Shown piece after piece: positions 27,172-35,890 of a stretch of 36,052 nucleotides of DNA. This DNA comes from Alicyclobacillus shizuokensis NBRC 103103 (GTDB lineage: Bacteria > Bacillota > Bacilli > Alicyclobacillales > Alicyclobacillaceae). Where the stretch lies: assembly GCF_001552255.1 (NCBI RefSeq), contig NZ_BCQV01000039.1:1-36052 (forward strand), written 5' to 3'. The notes below the pieces were generated by a model that worked only from the letters and a program-made list of their open reading frames with translations, was not told the DNA's origin and made no database searches. The position numbers and the translations under genes were made by a program. How positions within the stretch are numbered: the first letter of the stretch is position 1; each line of letters starts with the position of its first letter.

Positions 27172-28008
27172 TTACTTCGCTGCCGCCTTCGCCGCCTCCA
27201 GCGCCTCGCCGCGCTGCTTGCGCATGACGCGTTCCTTGTACTGGCGCTTTTCCTTGTCCGACATCGCCCGGTACTCCTTGAGGAACTTCTCGTATTGCGG
27301 CACGATGTCGGCAATCTTTCCGTACCCGCGCACCTCGCCGTATTCCAACCACAGCGCCTTTTCGCAGAAGCTTTTCACCTGCCCAATCGAGTGGCTGATG
27401 AAGAAAATCGTCTTGCCTCGCTGCTTGAACTCGTTCATCTTGTCCAGGCACTTGTCGGCAAACGTCTGGTCGCCCACCGACAACGCCTCGTCGATGATAA
27501 GCACGTCCGGATCGATATGAACCGAGATGGCAAAGCCCAGGCGCGATTTCATCCCGCTGGAGTACGTTTTGACCGGTTGGTCGATAAACTTGCCGACGTC
27601 GGCAAATTCGATGATCTCCGGTTCCATGGCGCGGATTTGCTGCTTGTTGAAACCGAGCATCAAGCACTTGAGCTCGATGTTCTCGCGGCCCGTCAGTTGG
27701 TTGTTCAAGCCGGAGGAGATGGCGATGAGCGAAGCCTGACCGTCAATCTTCACGCTGCCGCTGGTCGGCGGCAGGATACCGGCGATGATGTTGGAGAGCG
27801 TCGATTTGCCCGATCCGTTCACGCCGATGATGCCGATGACGTCCCCTTTGTCGGCTGTGAAGCTGACGTTGCGCAGCGCGTAGAAGTCCTCTCCATAGCC
27901 GCCGGGCAAGATCATGTCCAGCAGGCGCTCGGATGTGCGTTTGAACAACTTGTACTTTTTCGTAACGTTCTCGACGACGACCGCATGCTCCATGGTCCTC
28001 ACATCCAT
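27172..28008 (-). CDS. tagH: Teichoic acid / polysaccharide export ABC ATPase TagH
   Basis: A 278-residue ATPase of the O-antigen/teichoic-acid exporter class. It has Walker A GVNGSGKST (62-70), signature SSGMKSR (150-156), Walker B VLIIDEALSVGD (169-180) and the switch FISHS. It starts at 28008 behind GGAGG (a second ATG at 27993 is possible). It lacks the long C-terminal extension of B. subtilis TagH and ends in a Lys/Ala-rich tail, so it is the short form. It powers TagG, encoded directly upstream, to move the polymer across the membrane. Confidence 0.92.
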   Translation of the reverse strand: MDVRTMEHAVVVENVTKKYKLFKRTSERLLDMILPGGYGEDFYALRNVSFTADKGDVIGIIGVNGSGKSTLSNIIAGILPPTSGSVKIDGQASLIAISSGLNNQLTGRENIELKCLMLGFNKQQIRAMEPEIIEFADVGKFIDQPVKTYSSGMKSRLGFAISVHIDPDVLIIDEALSVGDQTFADKCLDKMNEFKQRGKTIFFISHSIGQVKSFCEKALWLEYGEVRGYGKIADIVPQYEKFLKEYRAMSDKEKRQYKERVMRKQRGEALEAAKAAAK

Positions 28009-28104
28009 CCTCCGGTTTGCCGAGACGCGCCCGCCGCCTGGGCGCCGCCCCGTGGGTTCGCGGTGTGCCTAGTGCGGCCCGGCGTGACGCCGACGCGCTG
28101 CATG

Positions 28105-28911
28105 TCACATATAATCGACAAAATGCGCCCGAAACTTCAGGTGCACAGCAGAGCCAAACACAAAAAACAGGATGACGACAATCCAAAAGTATACGGTATA
28201 AGCGGCGTGGTCAACCAGGTACCAGGATGTTCCGAGCAAAGCGGAACGGTAGCCCTCGACGATGTAGAACAACGGATTGATCCGCATGATGACCTGCACC
28301 AGGTGCGGGAGATGGCTGGGATCCCATAGGAGCGGCGTCAAATAGAGCAGGATGCGCATGAACGATTGCACCACCATCTGCACGTCGCGCACCACGGTGG
28401 CCAGGGTCGACGTGATGAGCGAAAACGAGACCAACAACGCCAGCAGGCCAAACATATAATAGGGAAGCTGAATCAGGTACACGGACACGTGAAAGGGCGT
28501 GAACTGAAAGATGATAAAAACGATGGCCAAGAGTATCAGGTGCTGATAGAACTTGGCGGTGATGACGTAGGTTGGAATCACGCTGATGGGGAAGTTCATC
28601 TGCGCCACCATGCGGATGCGCGTGTAGACCGACTTGGAAGCCTGCAAGGTGGCCTGATTCACAAAAAACCAGACGGTCATCCCGGCCAGCATCCAGAGGA
28701 TGAACGGCACCTGCTCGACCGGATGGCTGCGGCGAATCCCGTAGCCAAACACGAACCAATAAATGCCTATCTGAATCATCGGGTTAATAATTTCCCAGAG
28801 AATGCCGAGGTAGTGGCCGCTGTTGTCGCTCTTCAGCTCGAACAGCGACAAACGGCGAATCAAGTACAGGTTGCGAATGTGCTCAATCAATACCGTCACG
28901 GCTGAACGCAT
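28105..28911 (-). CDS. tagG: Teichoic acid / polysaccharide export ABC permease TagG
   Basis: A 268-residue ABC-2-type permease. The N-terminal cytoplasmic part (RRLSLFELKSDNSGHYLGILWEIINPMIQ) is characteristic of polysaccharide exporters, followed by six hydrophobic segments and YLTPLLWDPSHLP before the last ones. The ATG at 28911 has GAGAGGAAG upstream and overlaps the end of the preceding transferase gene by 16 bases, a sign of coupled translation. It works with TagH. Confidence 0.93.
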   Translation of the reverse strand: MRSAVTVLIEHIRNLYLIRRLSLFELKSDNSGHYLGILWEIINPMIQIGIYWFVFGYGIRRSHPVEQVPFILWMLAGMTVWFFVNQATLQASKSVYTRIRMVAQMNFPISVIPTYVITAKFYQHLILLAIVFIIFQFTPFHVSVYLIQLPYYMFGLLALLVSFSLITSTLATVVRDVQMVVQSFMRILLYLTPLLWDPSHLPHLVQVIMRINPLFYIVEGYRSALLGTSWYLVDHAAYTVYFWIVVILFFVFGSAVHLKFRAHFVDYM

Positions 28912-30116
28912 GCTTTCTTCCTCTCTCCAAAGACGTGCTCGACCACCCGCCTGGCGGATTCACCGCACTCAAGGCGGCAAAAACGATGGGCGAACGCCTC
29001 CAAGGCGGGAGTCGGTTGAAACCCAGATGCCTGTGCAGCCTCGACCGCCGCGATGATTTCCTCCGTGTTGCGCACCAGCGGTCCTGGCGCTTCGCGCTCA
29101 AAGTCGAAATAAAAGCCACGCAGCCGATCCCGGTACGTCTCCAGGTCGTAGACGTAAAACACCATCGGTCGACGCAGGTTGGCGTAGTCAAACATCACGG
29201 ACGAATAATCCGTGATGAGCAGGTCCGAAATCAGGTATAGCTCCCGGATATCCTCATGATTCGACACATCGATGGCAAAACCCTTGTACGCACCCAGGTC
29301 CATCCGTTCGGCGACCAGGTAGTGCAGGCGCAGGAGCAGCACAAAGGAGTCCCCCAACCGCTCCCGCATCCGATCCAAGTCCATGTGCAGGCCAAAACGG
29401 TACCGGCCCACGTCGAAGTATTCGTCATCGCGCCAGGTCGGCGCGTACAACAGCACGCGCCGCCCGTCGGGAATGCCCAGGCGCTGGCGGATGCGCGCCA
29501 CAGACCCATCCTCGTGGTGCGTATACAGGTAGTCGTTGCGCGGATACCCGGTTTCCAGAACCTCGCCCGTGTAGCGAAAGGCGCGCCGAAAGATGGCGGT
29601 CGAATACGCGTTGGGCGAGACCAAATAGTCCCACTTGGCCGCCTCGCGATAAAACCCCCGCTTGTACCCTTCATTTGTCTGTCCTGGAATATGCACCTCG
29701 CTCATGTCGCCGGCCAGGCGCTTGAGCGGGGTCCCGTGCCACGTCTGCACGTACACGGTGTGGCGAGGCTTGGACATCCACAGCGGCAGCCGACTGTTGG
29801 TCACCCAATAGCGGGCCCTCGCCATCGCCAGCCACCACGCAGGCGAAAACCGCCGCACATAGGAGACGCCGTGCTCCGCAAACCGCGCCTCCGCCTCCGG
29901 GTGCGCGCTCCAGAGCAGCTGGTACTCTGGGCGGTGCGCACGCATGTATTCGTAGATGGCGCGCGGGTTGCAACTGTACTGGCGCCCCATGAAGCTCTCA
30001 AAGACAATCAGGCGGCGCTTGACCGGCAGCCAGGACAGCAGCGCAAAACCAGCGCGAAGCCCCGCCTGCAGCCACCGCCTGCGTCCCATTTTGGAGACCC
30101 ATGACCTCATTCGCAA
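28896..30116 (-). CDS. tagF: CDP-glycerol glycerophosphotransferase, TagF-like
   Basis: A 406-residue membrane-associated transferase that adds glycerol phosphate from CDP-glycerol to a growing teichoic acid chain. The GT-B-like catalytic half has VYVQTWHGTPLKRL (close to the TagF motif), APTWRDDEYF, LLLRLHYLVAE and LLITDYSSVMFDYA. It lacks the long N-terminal half of B. subtilis TagF and is close to TagB in length, so its role as polymerase is inferred from motif likeness. The start is TTG at 30116, nine bases after GGGAGG; an ATG two codons later is an alternative. It follows the TagB-like gene by 18 bases. Confidence 0.88.
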   Translation of the reverse strand: MRMRSWVSKMGRRRWLQAGLRAGFALLSWLPVKRRLIVFESFMGRQYSCNPRAIYEYMRAHRPEYQLLWSAHPEAEARFAEHGVSYVRRFSPAWWLAMARARYWVTNSRLPLWMSKPRHTVYVQTWHGTPLKRLAGDMSEVHIPGQTNEGYKRGFYREAAKWDYLVSPNAYSTAIFRRAFRYTGEVLETGYPRNDYLYTHHEDGSVARIRQRLGIPDGRRVLLYAPTWRDDEYFDVGRYRFGLHMDLDRMRERLGDSFVLLLRLHYLVAERMDLGAYKGFAIDVSNHEDIRELYLISDLLITDYSSVMFDYANLRRPMVFYVYDLETYRDRLRGFYFDFEREAPGPLVRNTEEIIAAVEAAQASGFQPTPALEAFAHRFCRLECGESARRVVEHVFGERKKACVQP

Positions 30117-30134
30117 GCAGGATGTCCTCCCATC

Positions 30135-31355
30135 CTACATCGGCTGGCGGATGCCCGCGCCAGCCGCCATGTCGGTCGGGAGCGCATAATAGGGCGTCTC
30201 GGCCAGCAGGAGATCCAGCAGCCGTTGGCTCGACTGGCCCTGAGAATATTGGTTCCACACCGCCGCGAATTGTTGCACGCGTTCCAGATCAAACGCGTTT
30301 TCCCGAATCACGCGGACAATCTCGGCCGTCGAAAACACAACCGGCCCCGGCACCATCGACTCGTACTCCGCCCACAGCCCGCGCTTGCGGGCATATGTGG
30401 ATAAATCGTATGGATAGAAGACCATCGGCCGGCCCAACAGCGCGTATTCGTACGGCATGGACGAATAATCCGTGACGAGATAATCGGCCAAGAGCAACAG
30501 GTCACCTGCGTCCGCGTAATCCGAGTAATCGAAGGCAAAGCCTCGGTAGGCGGACAGGTCGGCAACGCGGTTTTTCACCGCCGGGTGCAGGCGCAAGATC
30601 AGCGCATAGCCGTCCCCCAAGCCGCGCCGCAGCCCGGCGATGTCCAGGTGCAGCCGGAACGAGTCCAGCTCCCCGTCGCGAAAGGTCGGGGCATACAGGA
30701 TGACGCGCCGCCCGGCCAGGGCCGGGTTCTCCGCCCGCAGCCGGGCAACCACGCGCTCGCGGTGCTGCGAATCGAAAAACGCGTCCGTGCGCGGCACCCC
30801 CGTGCGCACCATCCTATCCGCCGGCAAACCGAACGCCTGCTCAAACTGGCGCGCCATCGCGTCCGACCCGACGACCACCTTGTGAAACTGCTGATAGACG
30901 CGGCGAAACCGCCGCTTTGCCCGATCCGTCCGTTCCTTGACGCTTTCGTCGCACAGGCCGAACGTCTTCAGCGCCCCGGCTGCGTGCCACAGCTGCACGC
31001 ACTCGACGCCGGGCCGGAATCGCGCCGCGGCGAGGAAGGCATAATAGTTATCGACGATGATATAGCGCGATGTGGCCACATGGTACACCGCCCGCACCAG
31101 GTCCCAGGGCCGCCTGGCCGAGAAGCGGATGTTGACCGCTCCCGCCGCCCTGGCGCTGGCGCTGCGGCTCGACGCATGCAGGAAGACGACGCGCTTGTCC
31201 GCGTCGCGGCGCCGCAGCTCCTCATGCACAAACCGGCAGTTGTCGGCGAACGTGTCGACAAAAGTGAACTTGTCCCGCAGCGGAAACACGCTGCATAGGG
31301 TAAACAGGACGCGGAACGTGAAAAGGTACAGCTCCACGGCCCACTCTCTAACCAT
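30135..31355 (-). CDS. tagB: CDP-glycerol glycerophosphotransferase, TagB-like
   Basis: A 406-residue member of the same family as its neighbour, with an N-terminal hydrophobic stretch (LYLFTFRVLFTLCSVF). Motifs are CVQLWHAAGALKTFG (the LWHAAG form as in TagB primases), YAPTFRDGELD, LILRLHPAVK and LVTDYSSMPYEYALLGRP. TagB adds the first glycerol phosphate to the undecaprenyl-linked disaccharide. The ATG at 31355 overlaps the tagD stop by 8 bases with no good ribosome site, so translation likely depends on tagD; the frame to 31469 would overlap tagD deeply. Which of the two enzymes is primase and which polymerase is inference. Confidence 0.87.
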   Translation of the reverse strand: MVREWAVELYLFTFRVLFTLCSVFPLRDKFTFVDTFADNCRFVHEELRRRDADKRVVFLHASSRSASARAAGAVNIRFSARRPWDLVRAVYHVATSRYIIVDNYYAFLAAARFRPGVECVQLWHAAGALKTFGLCDESVKERTDRAKRRFRRVYQQFHKVVVGSDAMARQFEQAFGLPADRMVRTGVPRTDAFFDSQHRERVVARLRAENPALAGRRVILYAPTFRDGELDSFRLHLDIAGLRRGLGDGYALILRLHPAVKNRVADLSAYRGFAFDYSDYADAGDLLLLADYLVTDYSSMPYEYALLGRPMVFYPYDLSTYARKRGLWAEYESMVPGPVVFSTAEIVRVIRENAFDLERVQQFAAVWNQYSQGQSSQRLLDLLLAETPYYALPTDMAAGAGIRQPM

Positions 31356-31746
31356 TGTTTGCGGAGAGGAGATCCTGCTTGATCTGCGTCGAGGAGATGC
31401 CAATGGTCCGCGGCAGGTAGACCACTTCGCAGTACTCCTTGAGAAAATCAAACTTCCCCCTCCAGTCATCTCCCATCACGAAGATGTCGATGTGGTGCTC
31501 GATAACATCGCGGACCTTTTGCTCCCAGGAGACCTCCGGGATGACCTCGTCGACATAGCGGATGGCTTCCAGGATAAGCTTTCTATTTTCATAGCTATAA
31601 TACGCTTTCTTATTCTTCTCCGCGTTAAATTCATCTGTGGACAGGCCCACGACCAGGTAATCCCCCAGCTCCCTCGCGCGCTTGAGCAAATTGATGTGCC
31701 CCCAGTGCAACAGGTCAAACGTCCCATAGGTCAAAACCTTTTTCAC
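31348..31746 (-). CDS. tagD: Glycerol-3-phosphate cytidylyltransferase
   Basis: A 132-residue nucleotidyltransferase that makes CDP-glycerol from CTP and glycerol-3-phosphate, the donor for the next two enzymes. The HxGH motif is at 14-17 (HWGH) and RTIGISST at 113-120, the same places as in B. subtilis TagD (129 residues). The GTG at 31746 is preceded by GGGGGA with good spacing; the open frame to 31824 is leader sequence. It is the first gene of the tag operon, behind a leader of about 220 nt. Confidence 0.96.
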   Translation of the reverse strand: MKKVLTYGTFDLLHWGHINLLKRARELGDYLVVGLSTDEFNAEKNKKAYYSYENRKLILEAIRYVDEVIPEVSWEQKVRDVIEHHIDIFVMGDDWRGKFDFLKEYCEVVYLPRTIGISSTQIKQDLLSANNG

Positions 31747-31862
31747 TGCGCATCCCCCTTTGGGCGGTTGCGTCCGCATCGGCGGCCTCGCGCCACGCTC
31801 GGTTGACCGCTCGCCGGAGACCACTCAGAGCGGTTCGACACCGTGCACCATGGGCAACAAGC

Positions 31863-31947
31863 GCCCATCCGTTCCAAGCGCCTGCGCGGGAATGGGAAAG
31901 TCGGACGCACGCAAGAGGTTGTCCGACTTTCCAACATGAGGATGGGC
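31863..31947 (-). promoter_or_regulatory. Structured leader of the tag operon (nested inverted repeats)
   Basis: An inner 12-bp perfect repeat (31895-31906 with 31921-31932, GGAAAGTCGGAC / GTCCGACTTTCC) sits inside an outer 8-bp repeat (31863-31870 with 31940-31947, GCCCATCC / GGATGGGC). In the minus-strand transcript the late arm GGAUGGGC can instead pair with GCCCAU at 31850-31855 just downstream. The whole lies in the tagD leader. Read on the plus strand, TTTTT (31951-31955) follows the outer arm, so it could alternatively be a plus-strand terminator. Its role is unknown. Confidence 0.6.
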
Positions 31948-31976
31948 ATATTTTTCAGCTCAATACCATACTCGAC

Positions 31977-32005
31977 ATTATATGCCCGCCGCTGCGGCAG
32001 ATCAA
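31977..32005 (-). promoter_or_regulatory. Sigma-A-type promoter of the tag operon
   Basis: TTGATC (minus strand 32005-32000), a 17-base spacer and a perfect TATAAT (31982-31977), placed 16 bases after the pxpA stop codon. The start should be near 31970, giving the long leader before tagD. Confidence 0.82.
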
Positions 32006-32020
32006 TGGTGAAACATGGCT

Positions 32021-32794
32021 TCAGTCCATCCACTTCCGCCCCACCGCCGCCACCCGGACACCCGCTTGCGCCAGGGCCGTGCGAATGCGCCGGGCCAACT
32101 CAAGCGCCTGCGGGCCGTCGCCGTGGATGCAGACCGTGTCCGCCGCAATCGCCACGTCCACACCCTGTTGCGACAACACCTTTCCCTCTTTGACCATGCG
32201 GATGACTTGCTGAACGGCCCGGTCGGTGTCTGAAATCAGCGCGTCCGGCTGCCGCCGCGGCGTCAGGGAGCCGTCCGGCTGGTAGGTCCTGTCGGCAAAC
32301 ACTTCATTCGCCGTACGCAGCCCTATCCGCTCCCCGGCCCGCACCAACTCGCTGCCCGAGAGCCCAAACAGGATGAGTTCCGGATTGACCTTGTAGACCG
32401 CCTCGGCCACCGCCGCCGCCAAAGGCGCCCGCACCGCCGCCATGTTATACAGCGCCCCGTGCGGTTTGACATGCTGCATACGGCCCCCTGCCGCCCGCAC
32501 AAACGCGTCCAGTGCACCTATCTGGTAGACGACGATGTCGTACGCCTCTCGCGGCGAGATGTCCATGTTGCGCCGGCCAAACCCCACCAGGTCCTGCAAC
32601 CCTGGATGCGCGCCTATCGCCACACCCTTGCTCAGCGCCCGTTCCACCGTCCGGCGCATGGTGCCCGCGTCGCCCGCATGGAACCCGCAGGCGATGTTGC
32701 ACGATGTGACCACGTCCAGCATCTCGTCATCCTGGCCCAGGCGATAGACGCCAAAGCTCTCGCCGAGGTCGCAGTTCAGGTCCAAAACGGGCAC
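32021..32794 (-). CDS. pxpA: 5-oxoprolinase subunit A (LamB/YcsF family)
   Basis: A 257-residue protein of the LamB/YcsF family, with PxpB and PxpC the ATP-dependent 5-oxoprolinase that opens pyroglutamate to glutamate. Marks are [12 protein letters not shown] at the start, [38 protein letters not shown] and the late CIHGDG. The GTG at 32794 has GGGAGGG upstream. It is the last gene of the pxpBC-AKR-pxpA unit; the next promoter starts 16 bases after its stop codon, so no separate terminator is obvious. Confidence 0.95.
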   Translation of the reverse strand: MPVLDLNCDLGESFGVYRLGQDDEMLDVVTSCNIACGFHAGDAGTMRRTVERALSKGVAIGAHPGLQDLVGFGRRNMDISPREAYDIVVYQIGALDAFVRAAGGRMQHVKPHGALYNMAAVRAPLAAAVAEAVYKVNPELILFGLSGSELVRAGERIGLRTANEVFADRTYQPDGSLTPRRQPDALISDTDRAVQQVIRMVKEGKVLSQQGVDVAIAADTVCIHGDGPQALELARRIRTALAQAGVRVAAVGRKWMD

Positions 32795-32829
32795 AGCCTA
32801 CCCTCCCATCCGCAAATCGCTAATTGACC

Positions 32830-32857
32830 GGGACAGGGCGGCCGCGCCCCCCGTCCC
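32830..32857 (-). repeat. Intercistronic stem-loop, AKR / pxpA junction
   Basis: GGGAC (32830-32834) pairs with GTCCC (32853-32857), with an inner GC-rich helix (GGCG/CGCC), in the 79-base gap between the aldo/keto reductase stop and pxpA. Confidence 0.5.
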
Positions 32858-32873
32858 AGCTTCCCGTTGCCGC

Positions 32874-33845
32874 TCAGTTGGCCCGGTACGACGCAAACGG
32901 AATGTAGCGGAACGGCGCGCTGAGGTCGTCCAGCTTCTGCAGCGTATCCTCGTCCAGCACCAAATCGACGCTCTTCAGGTTTTCCTCCACCTGCTCCTCG
33001 CGCGTCGCGCCGACAATGATGGTCGCCACCGCCGGGCGGGTCATCAGCCACGCCAGCGACAGCGCCCCAGGAGAGCAACCCAACGAGGACGCCAAATCCG
33101 CCACACGCTCGCCCAGCTGCAGCCGGTCGTCGTCCAGCCGGCGGGCGAAATTCGGGTCCTTCTCCGCTCTCGATCCGCTCGGCGCCGCGCTCCCGCGCCG
33201 GTACTTGCCGGTTAGGATGCCACCCGCCAGCGGAAAGTATGGAATCAAGCCAACCCCCTGGTCCAAGCACAGCGGAATCAACTCCGCCTCCGGCGTCCTG
33301 TCGGCCAGGGAATACGACGGCTGGATGGACACATAGCGCTCCCAGCCGTACCGCTCGCTGATGGACAGCGCCTTCATCAGCTCCCAGGCCGCGTAGTTGG
33401 ACGCGCCGATGTAACGCACCTTGCCGGAGCGGACCATATCGTCCAGCGTCCGCAGCGTCTCCTCCAAGGGTGTGGATGGATCAAACCGGTGAATCTGGTA
33501 GAGGTCGACGTAATCCGTTTGCAGCCGACGCAGGCTGTCCTCCAACTCGCCCATCAGGTGCGCCCGGGAAGACCCGCCCTGGTTGGGCCCGTCCCCGCGC
33601 TTCATCCCCGCCTTCGTGGCAATCACCGCCTCGTGCCGGCGCCCCTTCAGGCCCTTGCCGATGATGCGCTCCGATTCGGTGCCGCTGTAAATGTTGGCCG
33701 TGTCGATGAAGTTGATGCCGGCGTCGAGGGCCTTGTGCAGGACGCGGATGGAAGCGTCCTCGTCCGCCCGCGATCCGAACGCGTTCGTGCCCAGCCCCAA
33801 CACGGAAACCTCAAGTCCACTGGCGCCCAACCTGCGATACTTCAT
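32874..33845 (-). CDS. Aldo/keto reductase
   Basis: A 323-residue NADPH-dependent (beta/alpha)8-barrel reductase. The catalytic tetrad is D48 and Y53 (FIDTANIYSG), K78 (ATKAGMK) and H119 (YQIHRFD). SEKx-type cofactor loops near the C-terminus (IIVGATREEQVEENL) fit the AKR11/YhdN-like group. The ATG at 33845 is chosen because AAGGGG lies 10 bases upstream; the GTG at 33854 directly abuts that site. It is inserted between pxpBC (gap 19 bases) and pxpA, so it is co-transcribed with 5-oxoprolinase. Its substrate and the reason for this linkage are unknown. Confidence 0.92.
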   Translation of the reverse strand: MKYRRLGASGLEVSVLGLGTNAFGSRADEDASIRVLHKALDAGINFIDTANIYSGTESERIIGKGLKGRRHEAVIATKAGMKRGDGPNQGGSSRAHLMGELEDSLRRLQTDYVDLYQIHRFDPSTPLEETLRTLDDMVRSGKVRYIGASNYAAWELMKALSISERYGWERYVSIQPSYSLADRTPEAELIPLCLDQGVGLIPYFPLAGGILTGKYRRGSAAPSGSRAEKDPNFARRLDDDRLQLGERVADLASSLGCSPGALSLAWLMTRPAVATIIVGATREEQVEENLKSVDLVLDEDTLQKLDDLSAPFRYIPFASYRAN

Positions 33846-33864
33846 CCATTCCACGCCCCTTGTT

Positions 33865-35745
33865 TCAAATTGGAAACAAACCAGCCGCCTTCGACAATCC
33901 CACGCGCAGTTCGGCGAGGCCTTGTTCCCGTTTTCGCTGCACCGCCCGCGCCTGCTCCAGCGTCACCCACACAAAGCGCAGCGATTCGCCGGGCCGCGCT
34001 TGGGCGATGACCGGCAGGTCCGCCTCCATGACCTGGGCGATGACCGAATACCCACCGGTCGTCTGGCAATCCGCCAGCAGCACCACCGGATGCCCCAAGC
34101 CCGGCACCTGCACCGCGCCGGCCGCCGTCGGCTCCGACACCATCTCCAGCTTCCGCCGCGGGGCCAGCCTCGGCCCCCTGAGCCGGTACCCCATCCGATC
34201 CGATTGTGGGGTGATGGTGAACGGCGCCCGCGCCAGCGTGCTCCGGGCCGCTTCGCTGAACGCGTCCACCTGCGCGCCGGGCAGCACGCGCACGCGCGGA
34301 TTGGGCCGGTAATCGGGCAAGAGCCCCGGGTCCACCGTCCAAGCGGCCAGCACGAACGGACTCGCCCCGCCACCTGACCCATCCTCCGCGTCCTGGCCGG
34401 CCGCCGCCAGCGCCTGCTGGCGCATCCGCCCCAAGGCTGATGGGCTGCCCAGCGGCAACACGTCCCCCGCCTTCAGGGCTCGCCCCCGCCAGCCGCCCAT
34501 TCCGGCGCGCAGGTAGGTGCTGGCGCTGCCCAACACCTCTGGCACGGCGATGCCCCCGAGCGCCGCCAGGTACATCCGGCAGCCGCGCGGGTTGGGCTCA
34601 AACTCCAGGACCTGGCCGCCCCGCACCAACACCGGCCGCCACGTCGGCACCTCCCGCCCCGCCACGTGTGGGGTCATGCCGAATCCGGCGAGCGCCACCA
34701 GCGTGTCCTCGGTAAACCGCAGCTTCGGCCCACGCACCGTCATTTCCAGCGCCGGCGCCCCCTCCGGGTTCCCGACCAGCAGGTTGGCCACGCGCAGGGC
34801 GAAGGTGTCCATCGCCCCCGAGACGGAAACCCCATATTTTTGGTACCCGTGCCTCCCCAGGTCCTGCACCGTCGTCAGCAGGCCCGGCTGCAGCACCTCA
34901 AGCCGCCCGCCCGGCTCGGCCCCCGCACGGATGCCCGGGCGCAAAGCCGCATCATCGCTCTGGCCTCCTTCCTGCCAGGCAGCCGGGGGAGGCGCGGCGT
35001 CCCGCGAGGCTTCTTGCGCCTCCGTGCCACCCGCCTCTGCCCGCGGCCCTTCCTCCCCGGGCCGGTGGGCGCTCTCCGCCGCCAACCGGTCGTACTCCTC
35101 GCGGCTGATGGCGCGAAAGCGCACCGTGTCGCCCGGTGCCAACAGGCTCGGCGGGTCTTCCTCCGGCCGGAAGAGGGGCACCGGCGTGCGCCCGATAATC
35201 CGCCAGCCCCCCGGCGTCGCCAGCGGATAGACGCCGGTTTGTTGGCCGGCGATACCGACACTGCCGGCCGGAATCTGGGTCCTGGGCTCGGCCAGCCGCG
35301 GCGTCGCCAGCCGTGCCGGCAGCCCGCCCAGATACGGAAACCCGGGCGCAAAGCCAATCATGTAGACCCGATAGCCGCCCTCGCCATGGAGGCGCACCAC
35401 CTCTTCCTCGGAGAGGCCCGTGTGCGCCGCTACGTCCGCCAGGTCCGGCCCCAGCGCGCCCCCGTAGCAAACCGGGATTTCGACCTCCCGCGACTGCAGG
35501 CCGGCGTCCGTTGAGCTGGCCCGCATCCGCTCGAGGATCCACCGGCTCACCCGCTCGAAGTCAGTCCGACTCGGGTCATAGTAGACGGCCACTGCTGCGA
35601 ACGCAGGCACGCACTCGCGAAAGCCAGCCGCAGGCTCCGCCTCCAAAGCCCGGGCCAGACTCAGCACCTTGCCGTGCACCGCCTCGTCAATCGTGTCACC
35701 AAAGCGGACGAGCACCCCGATGTCACCCAAAGGAAGCATCTCCAC
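33865..35745 (-). CDS. pxpBC: Fused 5-oxoprolinase subunits B and C (PxpB-PxpC)
   Basis: One protein of about 626 residues joins two subunits usually made separately (KipI/KipA in older names). The PxpB part is first (LPLGDIGVLVRFG, then GFAPGFPYLGGLP and IPAGSVGIAGQQTGVYP). A low-complexity Ala/Gly/Glu/Pro linker of about 60-70 residues follows, then PxpC (VLQPGLLTTVQDLGRHGYQKYGV to the C-terminus). I start at the GTG at 35745, six bases after GAGGTG and close to the usual PxpB start. An ATG at 35838 in the same frame has no ribosome site but adds only 31 residues and is possible. With PxpA it forms the complete oxoprolinase. Confidence 0.93.
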   Translation of the reverse strand: MEMLPLGDIGVLVRFGDTIDEAVHGKVLSLARALEAEPAAGFRECVPAFAAVAVYYDPSRTDFERVSRWILERMRASSTDAGLQSREVEIPVCYGGALGPDLADVAAHTGLSEEEVVRLHGEGGYRVYMIGFAPGFPYLGGLPARLATPRLAEPRTQIPAGSVGIAGQQTGVYPLATPGGWRIIGRTPVPLFRPEEDPPSLLAPGDTVRFRAISREEYDRLAAESAHRPGEEGPRAEAGGTEAQEASRDAAPPPAAWQEGGQSDDAALRPGIRAGAEPGGRLEVLQPGLLTTVQDLGRHGYQKYGVSVSGAMDTFALRVANLLVGNPEGAPALEMTVRGPKLRFTEDTLVALAGFGMTPHVAGREVPTWRPVLVRGGQVLEFEPNPRGCRMYLAALGGIAVPEVLGSASTYLRAGMGGWRGRALKAGDVLPLGSPSALGRMRQQALAAAGQDAEDGSGGGASPFVLAAWTVDPGLLPDYRPNPRVRVLPGAQVDAFSEAARSTLARAPFTITPQSDRMGYRLRGPRLAPRRKLEMVSEPTAAGAVQVPGLGHPVVLLADCQTTGGYSVIAQVMEADLPVIAQARPGESLRFVWVTLEQARAVQRKREQGLAELRVGLSKAAGLFPI

Positions 35746-35865
35746 CCGGCTCACCTCGTCCTCAACCCGCTGCCTGTCCGCCTCCTCCAACGTATGCAAT
35801 GCCTGCGCAAAATCGAACCGCCCCTCGCTGTCGTTCATCGCGTCTGTTCAGAAATTTGTGGTTCT

Positions 35866-35871
35866 ATTCTA
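35866..35871 (-). promoter_or_regulatory. Possible extended -10 promoter of the pxp operon
   Basis: On the minus strand TGGTAGAAT is an extended -10 (TGn before TAGAAT). No -35 hexamer is seen 17 bases upstream. Transcription would start near 35859, leaving only about 20 nt before the ATG at 35838, or about 110 nt before the GTG at 35745. Confidence 0.4.
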
Positions 35872-35890
35872 CCATCCCCAGCGGATGGGC

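Noticed and set aside
27038-27667. N-terminal extension of the carbonic anhydrase frame
   Set aside because: The extension is antisense-free but overlaps tagH in another frame; AGGAGG and family length fix the start at 27037.
27055-28329. 424-codon plus-strand frame opposite tagH
   Set aside because: Shadow of a clear ABC ATPase with all motifs.
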